Position numbers and translations under genes: made by a program. From Homalodisca vitripennis (Eukaryota; Arthropoda; Insecta; Hemiptera; Cicadellidae), in NCBI RefSeq assembly GCF_021130785.1, contig NW_025776832.1, positions 207,012 through 271,011 of the forward strand: DNA of 64,000 nucleotides, given 5' to 3'. Position 1 is the stretch's first letter; every line of letters starts with the position of its first letter. The notes under the pieces are model-generated. The model saw only the letters and a program-made list of their open reading frames with translations. It had not been told where the DNA came from and ran no database searches. Below are positions 1 to 11,560 of the stretch, piece after piece.

Positions 1-3000
1 CATCACGTATACGAGCATTACAACACAGATGTGGGGTAGTATCACGATATTACAATAGCAGCTGGGGACCTAACAGTAAAGAGAAGGATTGTTATGACCA
101 ACATGTATACGAACATTAGGAGCATCATGTATACGAGCATTACAACACATATGTGGGGTAGTATCATGATACTACAATAGCAGCTGGGACCTAACAGTAA
201 AGAGAAGGATTGTTATGACCAACATGTATACGAACATTAGGAGCATCATGTATACGAGTATTAAAACACAGATGTGGGGTAGTATCACGATATTACAATA
301 GCAGCTGGGGACCTAACAGTAAAGAGAAGGATTGTTATGACCAACATGTATACTAGCATTAGGAGCATCATGTATACGAGTATTAAAACACAGATGTGGG
401 GTAGTATCACGATATTACAATAGCAGCTGGGGACCTAACAGTAAAGAGAAGGATTGTTATGACCAACATGTATACGAGCATTAGGAGCATCGTGTATACG
501 AGCATTACAACACAGATGTGGGGTAGTATCACGATATTACAATAGCAGCTGGGGAACCTAACAGTAAAGAGAAGGATTGTTATGACCAACATGTATACGA
601 ACATTAGGAGCATCACGTATACGAGCATTACAACACAGATGTGGGGTAGTATCACGATATTACAATAGCAGCTGGGGACCTAACAGTAAAGAGAAGGATT
701 GTTATGACCAACATGTATACGAACATTAGGAGCATCATGTATACGAGCATTACAACACATATGTGGGGTAGTATCATGATACTACAATAGCAGCTGGGGA
801 CCTAACAGTAAAGAGAAGGATTGTTATGACCAACATGTATACGAACATTAGGAGCATCATGTATACGAGTATTAAAACACAGATGTGGGGTAGTATCACG
901 ATATTACAATAGCAGCTGGGGACCTAACAGTAAAGAGAAGGATTGTTATGACCAACATGTATACTAGCATTAGGAGCATCATGTATACGAGTATTAAAAC
1001 ACGGATGTGGGGTAGTATCACGATATTACAATAGCAGCTGGGGACCTAACAGTAAAGAGAAGGATTGTTATGACCAACATGTATACGAGCATTAGGAGCA
1101 TCGTGTATACGAGCATTACAACACAGATGTGGGGTAGTATCACGATATTACAATAGCAGCTGGGGACCTAACAGTAAAGAGAAGGATTGTTATGACCAAC
1201 ATGTATACGAACATTAGGAGCATCATGTATACGAGCATTACAACACATATGTGGGGTAGTATCATGATACTACAACAGCAGCTGGGAACCTAACAGTAAA
1301 GAGAAGGATTGTTATGACTAACATGTATACGAGCATTAGGAGCATCATGAATACGAGCATTACAACACAGATATGGTGTAGTATCATGATACTACAATAG
1401 CAGCTGGGGACCTAACAGTAAAGAGAAGGATTGTTATGACCAACATGTATACGAGCATTAGGAGCATCATGAATACGAGCATTACAACACAGATGTGAGG
1501 GTAGTATCATGATATTACAATAGCAGCTGGGGACCTAACAGTAAAGAGAAGGATTGTTATGACCAAAATGTATACGATGATTAGGAGCATCATGTATACG
1601 AGCATTACAACACAGATGTGGGGTAGTATCACGATATTACAATAGCAGCTGGGGACCTAACAGTAAAGAGAAGGATTGTTATGACCAACATGTATACGAG
1701 CATTAGGAGCATCACGTATACGAGCATTACAACACAGATGTGGGGTAGTATCACGATATTACAATAGCAGCTGGGGACCTAACAGTAAACGAGAAGGATT
1801 GTTATGACCAACATGTATACGAGCATTAGGAGCATCATGAATACGAGCATTACAACACAGATGTGGGGTAGTATCATGATACTACAATAGCACCTGTGGA
1901 CCTAACAGTAAAGAGAAGGATTGTTATGACCAACATGTATACGAGCATTAGGAGCATCATGTATACGAGTATTAATTAAAACACAAGATGTGGGGTAGTA
2001 TCACGATATTACATTAGCAGCTGGGGACCTAACAGTAAAGAGAAGGATTGTTATGACCAACATGTATACGAGCATTAGGAGCATCATGAATACGAGCATT
2101 ACAACACAGATGTGGGGTAGTATCACTATATTACAATAGCAGCTGGGGACCAAACAGTAAAGAGAAGGATTGTTATGACCAACATGTATACGAGCATTAG
2201 GAGCATCATGTATACGAGCATTACAACACAGATGTGGGGTAGTATCACGATATTACAATAGCAGCTGGGGACCTAACAGTAAAGAGAAGGATTGTTATGA
2301 CCAACATGTATACGAGCATTAGGAGCATCACGTATACGAGCATTACAACACAGATGTGGGGTAGTGTCATGATATTACAATAGCAGCTGGGGACCTAACA
2401 GTAAAGAGAAGGATTGTTATGACCAACATGTATACGAGCATTAGGAGCATCACGTATACGAGCATTACAACACAGATGTGGGGTAGTATCATGATATTAC
2501 AATAGCAGCTGGGGACCTAACAGTAAAGAGAAGGATTGTTATGACCAACATGTATACGAGCATTACGAGCATCATGAATACGAGCATTACAACACAGATG
2601 TGGGGTAGTATCACGGTATTACAATAGCAGCTGTGGACCTAACAGTAAAGAGATGGATTGTTATGACCAACATGTATGTATACGAGCATTAGGAGCATCA
2701 TGTATACGAGCATTACAACACAGATGTGGGGTAGTATCACGATATTACAATAGCAGCTGGGGACCTAACAGTAAAGAGAAGGATTGTTATGACCAACATG
2801 TATACGAGCATTAGGAGCATCACGTATACGAGCATTACAACACAGATGTGGGGTAGTGTCATGATATTACAATAGCAGCTGGGGACCTAACAGTAAAGAG
2901 AAGGATTGTTATGACCAACATGTATACGAGCATTAGGAGCATCATGTATACGAGCATTACAACACAGATGTGGGGTAGTATCATGATATTACAATAGCAG

Positions 3001-4140
3001 CTGGGGACCTAACAATAATGAGAAGGATTGTTATGACCAACAAGTATACGAGCATTAGGAGCATCATGTATACGAGCATTACAACACAGATGTGGGGTAG
3101 TATCCGGATGTTACAACAGCAGCTGCTACTATAACAATAAAGAGAAGGATTGTTATGACCAACATGTATACGAGCATTAGGAGCATCATGTATACGAGCA
3201 TTACAACACAGATGTGGGGTAGTATCATGATATTACAATAGCAGCTGGGGACCTAACAATAATGAGAAGGATTGTTATGACCAACAAGTATACGAGCATT
3301 AGGAGCATCATGTATACGAGCATTACAACACAGATGTGGGGTAGTATCCGGATGTTACAACAGCAGCTGCTACTATAACAATAAAGAGAAGGATTGTTAT
3401 GACCAACATGTATACGAGCATTAGGAGCATCATGTATACGAGCATTACAACACAGATGTGGGGTAGTATCCGGATGTTACAACAGCAGCTGCTACTATAA
3501 ACAATAAAGAGAAGGATTGTTATGACCAACATGTATACGAGCATTAGGAGCATCATGTATACGAGCATTACAACACAGATGTGGGGTAGTATCATGATAT
3601 TACAATAGCAGCTGGGGACCTAACAATAATGAGAAGGATTGTTATGACCAACAAGTATACGAGCATTAGGAGCATCATGTATACGAGCATTACAACACAG
3701 ATTTTGGGGTAGTATCCGGATGTTACAACAGCAGCTGCTACTATAACAATAAAGAGAAGGATTGTTATGACCAACATGTATACGAGCATTAGGAGCATCA
3801 TGTATACGAGCATTACAACACAGATGTGGGGTAGTATCATGATATTACAATAGCAGCTGGGGACCTAACAATAATGAGAAGGATTGTTATGACCAACAAG
3901 TATACGAGCATTAGGAGCATCATGTATACGAGCATTACAACACAGATGTGGGGTAGTATCCGGATGTTACAACAGCAGCTGCTACTATAACAATAAAGAG
4001 AAGGATTGTTATGACCAACATGTATACGAGCATTAGGAGCATCATGTATACGAGCATTACAACACAGATGTGGGATAGTATCACGATATTACAATAGCAG
4101 CTGCAGATATAACAGTAAACAGAAGTATTGCTACGGCCAA
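1..4140. repeat. 122-bp satellite array (about 34 copies)
   Basis: Near-identical monomers of 121-123 bp run head to tail from the window edge, so the left boundary is not seen. Each monomer holds a direct duplication of about 24 bp: the string CATGTATACGAGCATTA occurs twice, separated by GGAGCAT. Higher-order structure is visible. Positions 1-610 and 611-1220 are near-identical five-monomer blocks sharing private variants, such as CACATATG in monomer 2 and GAGTATTAAAACAC in monomers 3 and 4. From about 2950 to 4080 two monomer types alternate, one with ATCCGGATGTTACAACAG and one with AACAATAATGAG. The minus-strand open frames here exist only because some monomers are 123 bp and carry the frame on. 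They are not genes. Confidence 0.97.
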
Positions 4141-4345
4141 CATGTATTCGAACATTTCAACAGAGATGTGTGTGTAGTATATGGATGTTAAAACAGCTGC
4201 TGCTACTATAACAGTTAACGGATTGTTACTAGGGTTCAACATGTATACGAACATTACAACAGAGATTTAGGTGTGGTATGAGGATATTACTATAGCAGCT
4301 GGTGACATAACAGTTAACAGAAGGATTACTATGGTTCAATATGAA
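4141..4345. repeat. Degenerate edge of the 122-bp satellite, about 99-bp monomers
   Basis: Two diverged copies continue the array, beginning CATGTATTCGAACATT at 4141 and CATGTATACGAACATT at 4240, with a third trace near 4340. Their spacing is about 99 bp because each has only one copy of the CATGTATACGA segment, going straight into CAACAGAGAT. They therefore lack the internal 24-bp duplication found in every homogenised monomer to the left. Confidence 0.85.
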
Positions 4346-5282
4346 CACAATCACCACAGATAAATGTGCATGATTACTAGAGCAGAATCGTAAGTTTCGA
4401 CTCTGGATGTTACGACTCTGACAACTTCATAAATGCTAAGACTATTAATACCACTAGTAATGGAGCACACTTTTTATTGCTGAACCCTCCCATCAAACAA
4501 TACATTTTATGCTGCTTTATATTTAAATCGAATCATCAACCAGCCAATATTCTATAATCTACTAAATAACTTCGCGTCTCGTTTTAGAGTTCTTAAATTA
4601 CACTAAAACTTTGTGTTTTTAATAAATAAAACATGAACATCATTGTATGGTCTCTCTGTGAAGAATATAATCCGTCAAAACTGACTCTACTCAAAGAAAA
4701 TACGATGTTATACTTACTTTCGAACTTTTTTATTTAAACCAGCTTAAAAACGGCTTCTTATCCGATTGTTTATTCAAAATGGTGTAGAAACGTTCTAGGA
4801 ATTCATTTACTAGGGATCTGATATATCAGATGTTATATATTTATTATACCATTCAGATTTTAGTCATAGATCTTCAATGACAGACAACCTGTAGCTTAGT
4901 CAAACAAACTCTGGGCTACTTCGCAGGCACCGTTGTGATCACTACCTTACAATTATTACTATAATAATAAAACACTAAGTATGCCACAAAACGATTTGTA
5001 TATCGACCTTTGCTAAGGCTGAGGCACTCAAAACATTTTAAACTATATATAGCTCATTACATTCTTGAGATGTAAGTGCAGCCAGAGTACCAAACAGAAA
5101 AGAAGTTTATACATTCCACAGCAGACATAATATAAATTGAGCCAGCCGACTAAGTGGTAGGCTGGAATAGTACTCAAAAAACTCCTATGGATTGGCATGC
5201 GTAATTTTAATTCATACAAAATCGAATATCTCACAATAGTTAGACTACACGTGTTACTAAGTCACGTATACTATGCGTGTAT
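4346..5282. other. AT-rich DNA, nothing recognised
   Basis: No long open frame, tandem repeat or known domain is visible. The short minus-strand frame at 5043-5234 has no recognisable motif. Confidence 0.6.
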
Positions 5283-5450
5283 TCAGTTTGCATATCAAAT
5301 TATTTATTCTGCAATATTCTCGTTCTTATCAAAAAGATCAATGTGAACATTTTATCTAACGCTCAGCCAAATCCCATGCAGTGATATGTACCATCATTAC
5401 ACGAGATTTTGTGCATTCAGAAATGAAAAATATAAAATAAGATTCGTAGT
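5283..5450. repeat. Dispersed repeat, copy 1 (partner at 63298-63462)
   Basis: The block around TTATTCTGCAATATTCTCG, AAATCCCATGCAGTGA and CAGAAATG followed by AGATTCG recurs in the same order and orientation near the right end of the window, with moderate divergence and small indels. The family is not identified. Confidence 0.6.
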
Positions 5451-6820
5451 AATATGTACCTAACTTATGAAGAAATAAGCTACTTAATATATGGACTCAT
5501 TGATCTCATTGATAATTATGCTCCTTTCATATAGTCCAGGAACAGGTAGCCAATTTACAATGCAAACAGAGACCTTGTCATTAGGAAATCGATATAGAAA
5601 TATCAATGAACAATGAAATTGGTCGTCACCCGCACTAGTTTTTTGGAGGATGGAATAAGTTAATATTTAAAAACAATAATTATTGTCGCATTTTAATACG
5701 TTTACACTTACAACTAACCGCCAAAATCCCTTTTCATAAATCAACGTTAACTACCATATGAACAATTGTTGCTTTTTAAGAATGGTAACTCTCACTCTTT
5801 GTCTCATTTTATGACGTGATTAACCAAGATATAATACATAATTTTGATTTCGAAATTAAGCATTAACGCAAGTGGGCTTAACGCATTTAATCTAGAATCT
5901 AGTAAAGCATAAAAAAGCAATTATATATTCTTGTCTAAGTTGCAGCTCTAGTCGCTAGTGATCAACTGACATGACACTGACCTCCACAACACACCAATCT
6001 AGCTCGGTCTAGGATATTAATTATTTTTCTACGAAAATATCTAGTATAACTAGTTATTAAAACTGTTTATTGAAAATCTGTATTAACAAATCAGTTTAAA
6101 AACCCATGTTTTAAATATTCTTCAAAGTTTTTAATCGAATATTACATTATAAGATGTCTTGACGAAAAAATGCTTAAGAGCTATAGAATCAAAATCTATT
6201 CTGAAAAAAATTTTCAAAGAATAAAAAAACATTCAAAGATCCTTTGGAACATTTTACATTTTATTGTACACATTAATAATTGTATTAATGAATTAATTTC
6301 ACAATAAATATACAATGATTTTGGTCTTAATAGGTAGAAAGAAAGCAAATTATAGAGGTACTATGTAGTAGAAGAAAGTGAATAAAAAAGCCTAATAAGC
6401 CAGAAAATGAAATATATACCATATAAATCTCTAAAAAAATCGAATTGTGAAAGATGAATGGATGAAAAAAGAACTTTGTAATCAGCAACTTTGTAGGATA
6501 TTTGTACACATAATGAGGATCAGAAATTGTACGGGTGACATATCCCCATATTCGTTTAACGGTAAGGCGAGTCTTTTTTAAATCAGTAAAATAATATTAG
6601 AGATGTAGTCTAGAAAAGAGTTTTCTATATAATATTTTCACTGGTTTTTACAAAATGTTTTTACACAATTGATATTCTGTTTGTAATGAAATTTCGGACG
6701 AATCAAACTCACTTAAACAGTGTGCACTGTTTTTTTTTTTAATGGGTTTATATTGTGTTTGCAATAAAAATATTTTGTATTAAAACTGCTAAAATTTATT
6801 AAACAACACACATGAGGTGG
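5451..6820. other. AT-rich DNA, nothing recognised
   Basis: Very AT-rich with many short homopolymer runs. The minus-strand frame at 6327-6509 is low-complexity and hydrophobic, without recognisable motifs. Confidence 0.6.
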
Positions 6821-6826
6821 GTTTGA

Positions 6827-6860
6827 ACTATGTAACAGCCCAAAGGGACTGTTACATAGT
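6827..6860. repeat. Perfect 12-bp inverted repeat (hairpin)
   Basis: ACTATGTAACAG at 6827-6838 is exactly complementary to CTGTTACATAGT at 6849-6860. The 10-nt spacer CCCAAAGGGA can itself pair CCC with GGG. The sequence GTGTAACAAGTC just downstream is repeated near 6942. Confidence 0.85.
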
Positions 6861-6878
6861 GTAACAAGTCTATATTCG

Positions 6879-6930
6879 GTTACATGAAGTGTTTCATGAA
6901 CTTACATGAAGTGTTTCATGAACTTACATG
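6879..6930. repeat. 22-bp tandem repeat with internal palindrome
   Basis: The 22-bp unit containing TTACATGAAGTGTTTCATGA occurs twice plus a partial third copy. Each unit holds CATGAA-GTGT-TTCATG, a 6-bp inverted repeat. Confidence 0.85.
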
Positions 6931-6960
6931 AACTAAGAAAAATGTGTAACAAGTCAGTAC

Positions 6961-7370
6961 CTGACGATAAGGAAGCTGTTTCCATGTTATCCCCTATCTC
7001 ACCACTCAACTTTGAACCAGTGTTACTTGTAAAAAAATACATAATAATTTTGAATTATCAAGCTATCTAACTCATTTCATTTGTAAAGTAGACCTAAAAA
7101 CTACCGATACTTGTATAAAAACCGATATTTATAAAGTAATAATAATAACAATATATTTATTACACACTAGAAAATAAATATAATTGTATTTTAACGGTTC
7201 TAAGCAGCAGTCCACAGAATATTGCACACGTTCTTCCAATGTTGCTTACAAACATAGTACGCTCTAGCATACATTATCCTTCGGGAAGTCACACGTCCAT
7301 TCATACGTGAAACCATATCCAGCTTACACGCTAAATTTTTATTTTTCAGTGTTTCAAATGTGCCAACGCC
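6961..7370. other. AT-rich spacer
   Basis: No gene or repeat recognised. It borders the 3' end of the minus-strand retrotransposon relic. Confidence 0.5.
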
Positions 7371-9499
7371 TCATCATGAACTCACACAGCAGAAGGCGTT
7401 TGACAACGAACGATGATAGATTCAAACTTTTAATAGTTTGGATTGATTAACTTTTGATACCGACAGAAAGGCCATTGATTAATCAAATACCAACAAATAC
7501 AGCCAAATGTGCGGAAGCTGTAATTCGGTCCCTCTAGGCTTGGTAATTGTCCCTGCCTCTTGCCTCGGAGTGGTGTACGTTCCTGCTTCGTACAGGATCT
7601 CAGGATAGATCGTACAGGAATGTATGATTACATTTAATATATGGAGACTTAGAGGCAGTTCAATCTATCTCAGGACCACAAGTTCCCTAGGAGCATATAT
7701 GCGTGTAGCTCTGAAATTAAACTTTGCTATGACTCTAACGGTGTTTTTTCTCTAAAGAGCCGTTCTTCTTTTTTTCGTACAATCCCATCCCCCTTCCCTA
7801 GTCAAGACTCTTATTCCTGACGCCGTGTACATGAATAAGGTCGTAATAAGCCATCTCCAAGATTTCTTGAGTGCAATCGTTTGATAGGTTACGTAAAACA
7901 TGAGTGCCTGAAGCACCTCAAGAACACAATCTGCCCCTCAGGGGTCAGCACTCAATCGAGCTGCATTCCCGGAATTTTTGTCAGGTAAGTCGTTTCTAAG
8001 ATTGTATAATCAACAAAAACACCGACATTGGATTTTGAATTTTTAGTTTCCAAATTTGTGTTAGTAGAGTACTGAATGGATGAATTGAGCTTATCAAAAT
8101 AGTTTAGTCTAATTTTTGTGAAGTGTCGTCAAAATACTGAATTACATTTACGTTTTTATAACACAACTCTATTTGTTGACGTAGACCAAAAACATTAAAG
8201 AGCTAAGGATAGGTACTCTGTGAGTCATTTTTAATTTTCCTTGATATAAGATCCAGATATTGGCGCGGCAGACCCTGAAAGCCAAATTCTACTAACTGGT
8301 GAACAATGTTTCATTCTCCACAAATTCAAATGCTTCAGTATGATATATAAATATATTAAGTACATGTTCTTGCCTTTGCAAACCATCGGCAACAAAGTCT
8401 TTATAGTTTTTGATCGCATCAATTGTGGATGTATGGTTTCTAAATTAAAACTGATGTAGGCTTAGGATTTCAAAGTTTTCCAGGTACTCCTCGAGTATAT
8501 CCCAGAAAACCTTCTCAAAGATTTTGTTGAAAGCGGAAGTAATTTAAATAGGACGGTTTACCGGTTAAACAGCAATCGCTCTTTTCCAAAATTTGGATTG
8601 CCTTTGATTTTTGAAGAAGAGGCGGGAAAATTCCTTTTTCCAATGAGAAATTGATCAATTTGGTGAATGGCATCAATATATCCCTGAAGCAACATTTGAG
8701 CAAACGCACTCGCAACTTTTCTTTCATTATTATTAAATTCATTCACCACCCTTTAGGATCTTTAATTATGTTTCCCTGAACTTTAATCCCAATCGGCTTG
8801 GTGTGACTTTTAAAACTCTGCTATCGAAGAATTAGCAATAATTGTCTACACAGTTGTAGAAAAGTTTTCACAATCTTTAATGATTTGTTAATTCCATAAA
8901 ATTTTGCAGCTTAAATGACTTTCCGGTAGGTTTGTCGATATTTCATAAAAATCTATTTTAAATTTCCATCCTGAGTCTTAAAGAAAGTCGCGTGATAAAA
9001 CCTCAGATTCTCTCTAGAAACAAGAATACCTAAGTCACCAAAATGTTTTGTCAAGGCTTTTTTTATAAGTGATTAGTATTTTGAAATGAAAAGAAGAATT
9101 CAGAAGTAATTAACATAGTTATAAATGCAAAAACCATTTATTCAGGGTCTGCAAAGTCATTTTAAAACGGGCCATGTATCACATTTCAAACATACATTGA
9201 GGTTGCGGGTTTACTGAGGCTTACTGCTCTTGAAGTTCAAAAAAGTTGGTCTTTTCTCTTTCGGTGTAAATTTAAAGACTATAACCTCCTGCGCGACATG
9301 GTAAGAGAGTTCTGAATTCACAACAGAGACGGTTTAATTGGGAATTTTTTGTGATTACGTTGTCAGTGGCAGTAGTTGTTGTTGCAGTAACTCGAGTTTG
9401 TGTGTTCAAGGACAATTTTAGTCTAAATGAGTTTAAAACATCTTGAAACAGTTGTGTAAGACGTTTAGTGCGGATAGATATTTTGAACTGACAATTCAA
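7371..9499 (-). pseudogene. Decayed jockey/CR1-type non-LTR retrotransposon (endonuclease-RT relic)
   Basis: Reading the minus strand in shifting frames gives, in order, the parts of a retrotransposon ORF2. About 9499-9200 is the end of an AP-type endonuclease: a TRVTATTTTATDNVIT block followed by SYHVAQE where S-D-H is expected. About 9000-8780 is the endonuclease-RT linker. About 8740-8560 carries an INFSLEKGIFP segment and 8530-8300 an AFNKIFEKV segment, then HQF, RNHTSTIDAI and an AFEFV motif-A remnant. At 8125-8145 the catalytic box reads QYFDD (YADD expected). About 7920-7840 has VLRNLSN..TQEIL, and about 7560-7380 the C-terminal RGRDNYQA and INGL..GIK stretch. Many stops and frameshifts show that it is long dead. 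The order and motifs make the superfamily confident; the exact clade is open. No ORF1, tail repeat or target duplication was found. Confidence 0.85.
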
Positions 9500-9702
9500 A
9501 ACACTGTAATGTATGAATTTTAATATGTTTTATTTTTTTTGACTTGATTAAAAACTGTGATTCTGTTATGAAGTTATAATCAATTATTAGATAATTATTT
9601 AGACAAATTTTCCAGAGTACACATATCAACAGACTGAATTTATTAAAATCTTTTCCTCAATAAACAGCATACAATTGTCGTAAAAAATAAATTAAATATT
9701 GG

Positions 9703-9703
<1 letters not shown>

Positions 9704-9752
<49 letters not shown>
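9704..9752. repeat. (AT)n microsatellite
   Basis: Uninterrupted alternating A and T for about 49 bp, upstream of the retrotransposon relic's surviving 5' end. Confidence 0.95.
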
Positions 9753-9754
<2 letters not shown>

Positions 9755-9949
9755 AGTATTGAAATGTAAAAATGTCATTTATAAATACATCAAATAATAT
9801 TATAATCACCCTTAAGGACTAGAAAAAATTCATTTCTGTCAGTCTCTTTATACTATATCGCTGAGACGAACTGAGTTATAAACTTGCATGAAGCTTAACT
9901 TCTGTATAAGCTATACTAAGTTACTGAACTTGAGTTACTTATATGTCAC

Positions 9950-10380
9950 ATCGCGGTATTCGGTTGAGCGTTAGCGAATATTTTTCTATTCATTGTAGTA
10001 CCCCTCCCCCCTAGGTTACCGAACTTTTATTAATTCAACACGTATTAAACCTAACTTTATGATCACGTAGAAATACATCTTGGCTAAGACTTCATCTGTG
10101 GACTTTAAATTTTACTCAAAAATTCATGTATACATAGACAAGAATGAGTCGTATGATGGTACATATCCAACCATGAAATTTAGGTAAGCATCATTGAAAC
10201 CTAAAACGTAGGAGGTAGGCACTATCACTATTTGTACAGCGGTGGATGTAACCATTTCTTTCCTGCATGAGTGAGCCTTTGCAGGACATCTAAAAATTGA
10301 AATGAACTATAGATCAAACATTTTACATATGCAACCTCAGCGAAGCCTGGTGCGCGACAAGTGGTGTGGTAGTGTGATAA
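9950..10380. repeat. Dispersed repeat family copy (GCGAAGCCTG family)
   Basis: The left part holds GGTTGAGCGTTAGCGAA, close to GGTTGAGGGTTAGCGAA at 62130. The right part holds CCTCAGCGAAGCCTGGTGCG followed by CGACAAGTGGTGTG, close to 61500-61530. The middle is diverged. The element type is unknown, and no coding capacity is visible. Confidence 0.55.
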
Positions 10381-11209
10381 AAATTAGTTATTGGTTATTG
10401 TATCAATAAACAACTATTTTTAGTGGTTACTTAGTTTTGAAATTTTAAAACAAACTTCCGGGAGATAAGGTCCAATTTTTACTGTATAAGAACACGACCT
10501 ATTTTTCGTGAAATCTCCTTGTGCAAGGAACCAATCGTCAGCCATGCTAATTTTAGCGTTGTAAAAACTAGGAGGTTATAGAAAGAGTTAAAAATACGAA
10601 ATGTTACCAATATCATAGAATGCAATATATACATATATATAGCAAACGAATATTGTTAGTTTCAACATGCTATTCTCACTAAATCAAATACGAATTTAAC
10701 CAATTAACTTATTTAACGCAATAACTTAAAAATCAACGAAACATCCGATCAGCCGTTACTATGGAATAATACCTGTAACCTTAGCCATCTGTTATTACAA
10801 GAGTTCTTATCAAGAGTAAAAAATTACAACTCTATAATAATAATATATTTCTGTAAGACCATCTGCAAAGATGGCGCTGTGTAAAATATAGCCTACATTT
10901 CATATATGATGCGTTCTTTACTGACTATAGAGACAAAAACCTGTAATAAAACTGAAATTGTAAAAGTAGTACATTATAAACGTGTTCAGCAATATTTCTT
11001 CAAACAATATTGCCCAGAGACTAACCTTTCTCAATCAGAACCTTTTGTTCAGAATAAAACAGATCATCCAACAAAGAACACTTTAATATATCATATTGCA
11101 TTTTTACTGAAAAGTTCAGTTAAAATATTTACTGAGTCACAATCTATATTGAGTTTATAAAAATTAAAACGTGTCTCAATATATTATAAGTGCTTAGTTT
11201 GAAGTTTTG
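10381..11209. other. AT-rich DNA, nothing recognised
   Basis: Contains an 84-codon plus-strand frame at 10906-11160 without motifs, neighbours or biased composition. I do not call it a gene. Confidence 0.5.
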
Positions 11210-11560
11210 GATTGAAATTTTTAAAAAGCATAATGGGATATTGAACATATGCCATCGTTACATGTTATAAAAAACTATAACACAACGTTTCGAGGATTAA
11301 AAATCTACTCACTTCTTCAGGTTTAAAAGAGGCAATAATAAATTATAAAATTGTATTAACAACTAGTAATTTCATAGATAATGTGATGGTATTATTTTTG
11401 TCAAAATAGAGTTGGTGAACGGATGTATCTACTTGTAATGCTCACCTCACCGCATCTGGTGATACTGTATGATTTCCCGGTGAGACTCTAAGAGCATCCC
11501 TTTCCTTGGATAAACACGCTACGTTTGGGGTGTGTCAGACACTCTCCCCACATAATACCT
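11210..11560 (-). mobile_element. Possible 3' part of a Penelope-like or related retroelement
   Basis: On the minus strand, 11320-11277 reads CTGAAGAAG, a spacer, then CTCGAAACGTTGTGTTA. A similar order, with one change in each box, is found at 47750-47791. CTGANGA followed by GAAAC is the conserved-box layout of hammerhead ribozymes, which are reported in Penelope-like elements. Helices are not clearly formed here. The following GTTATAGTTTTTTATAAC can form a hairpin. Upstream on the same strand, 11560-11420 is less AT-rich and non-repetitive. Assignment to Penelope-like elements is inference. Confidence 0.4.

Noticed and set aside
407..3840. Three minus-strand frames of 82-90 codons in the first array as hydrophobic protein genes
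   Set aside because: They only read the satellite monomer in register. The peptide repeats with the monomer, and there is no start context, signal or homologue.
10906..11160. 84-codon plus-strand frame as a small gene
   Set aside because: AT-rich with no recognisable domain, no supporting context, and of a length expected by chance in this much sequence.
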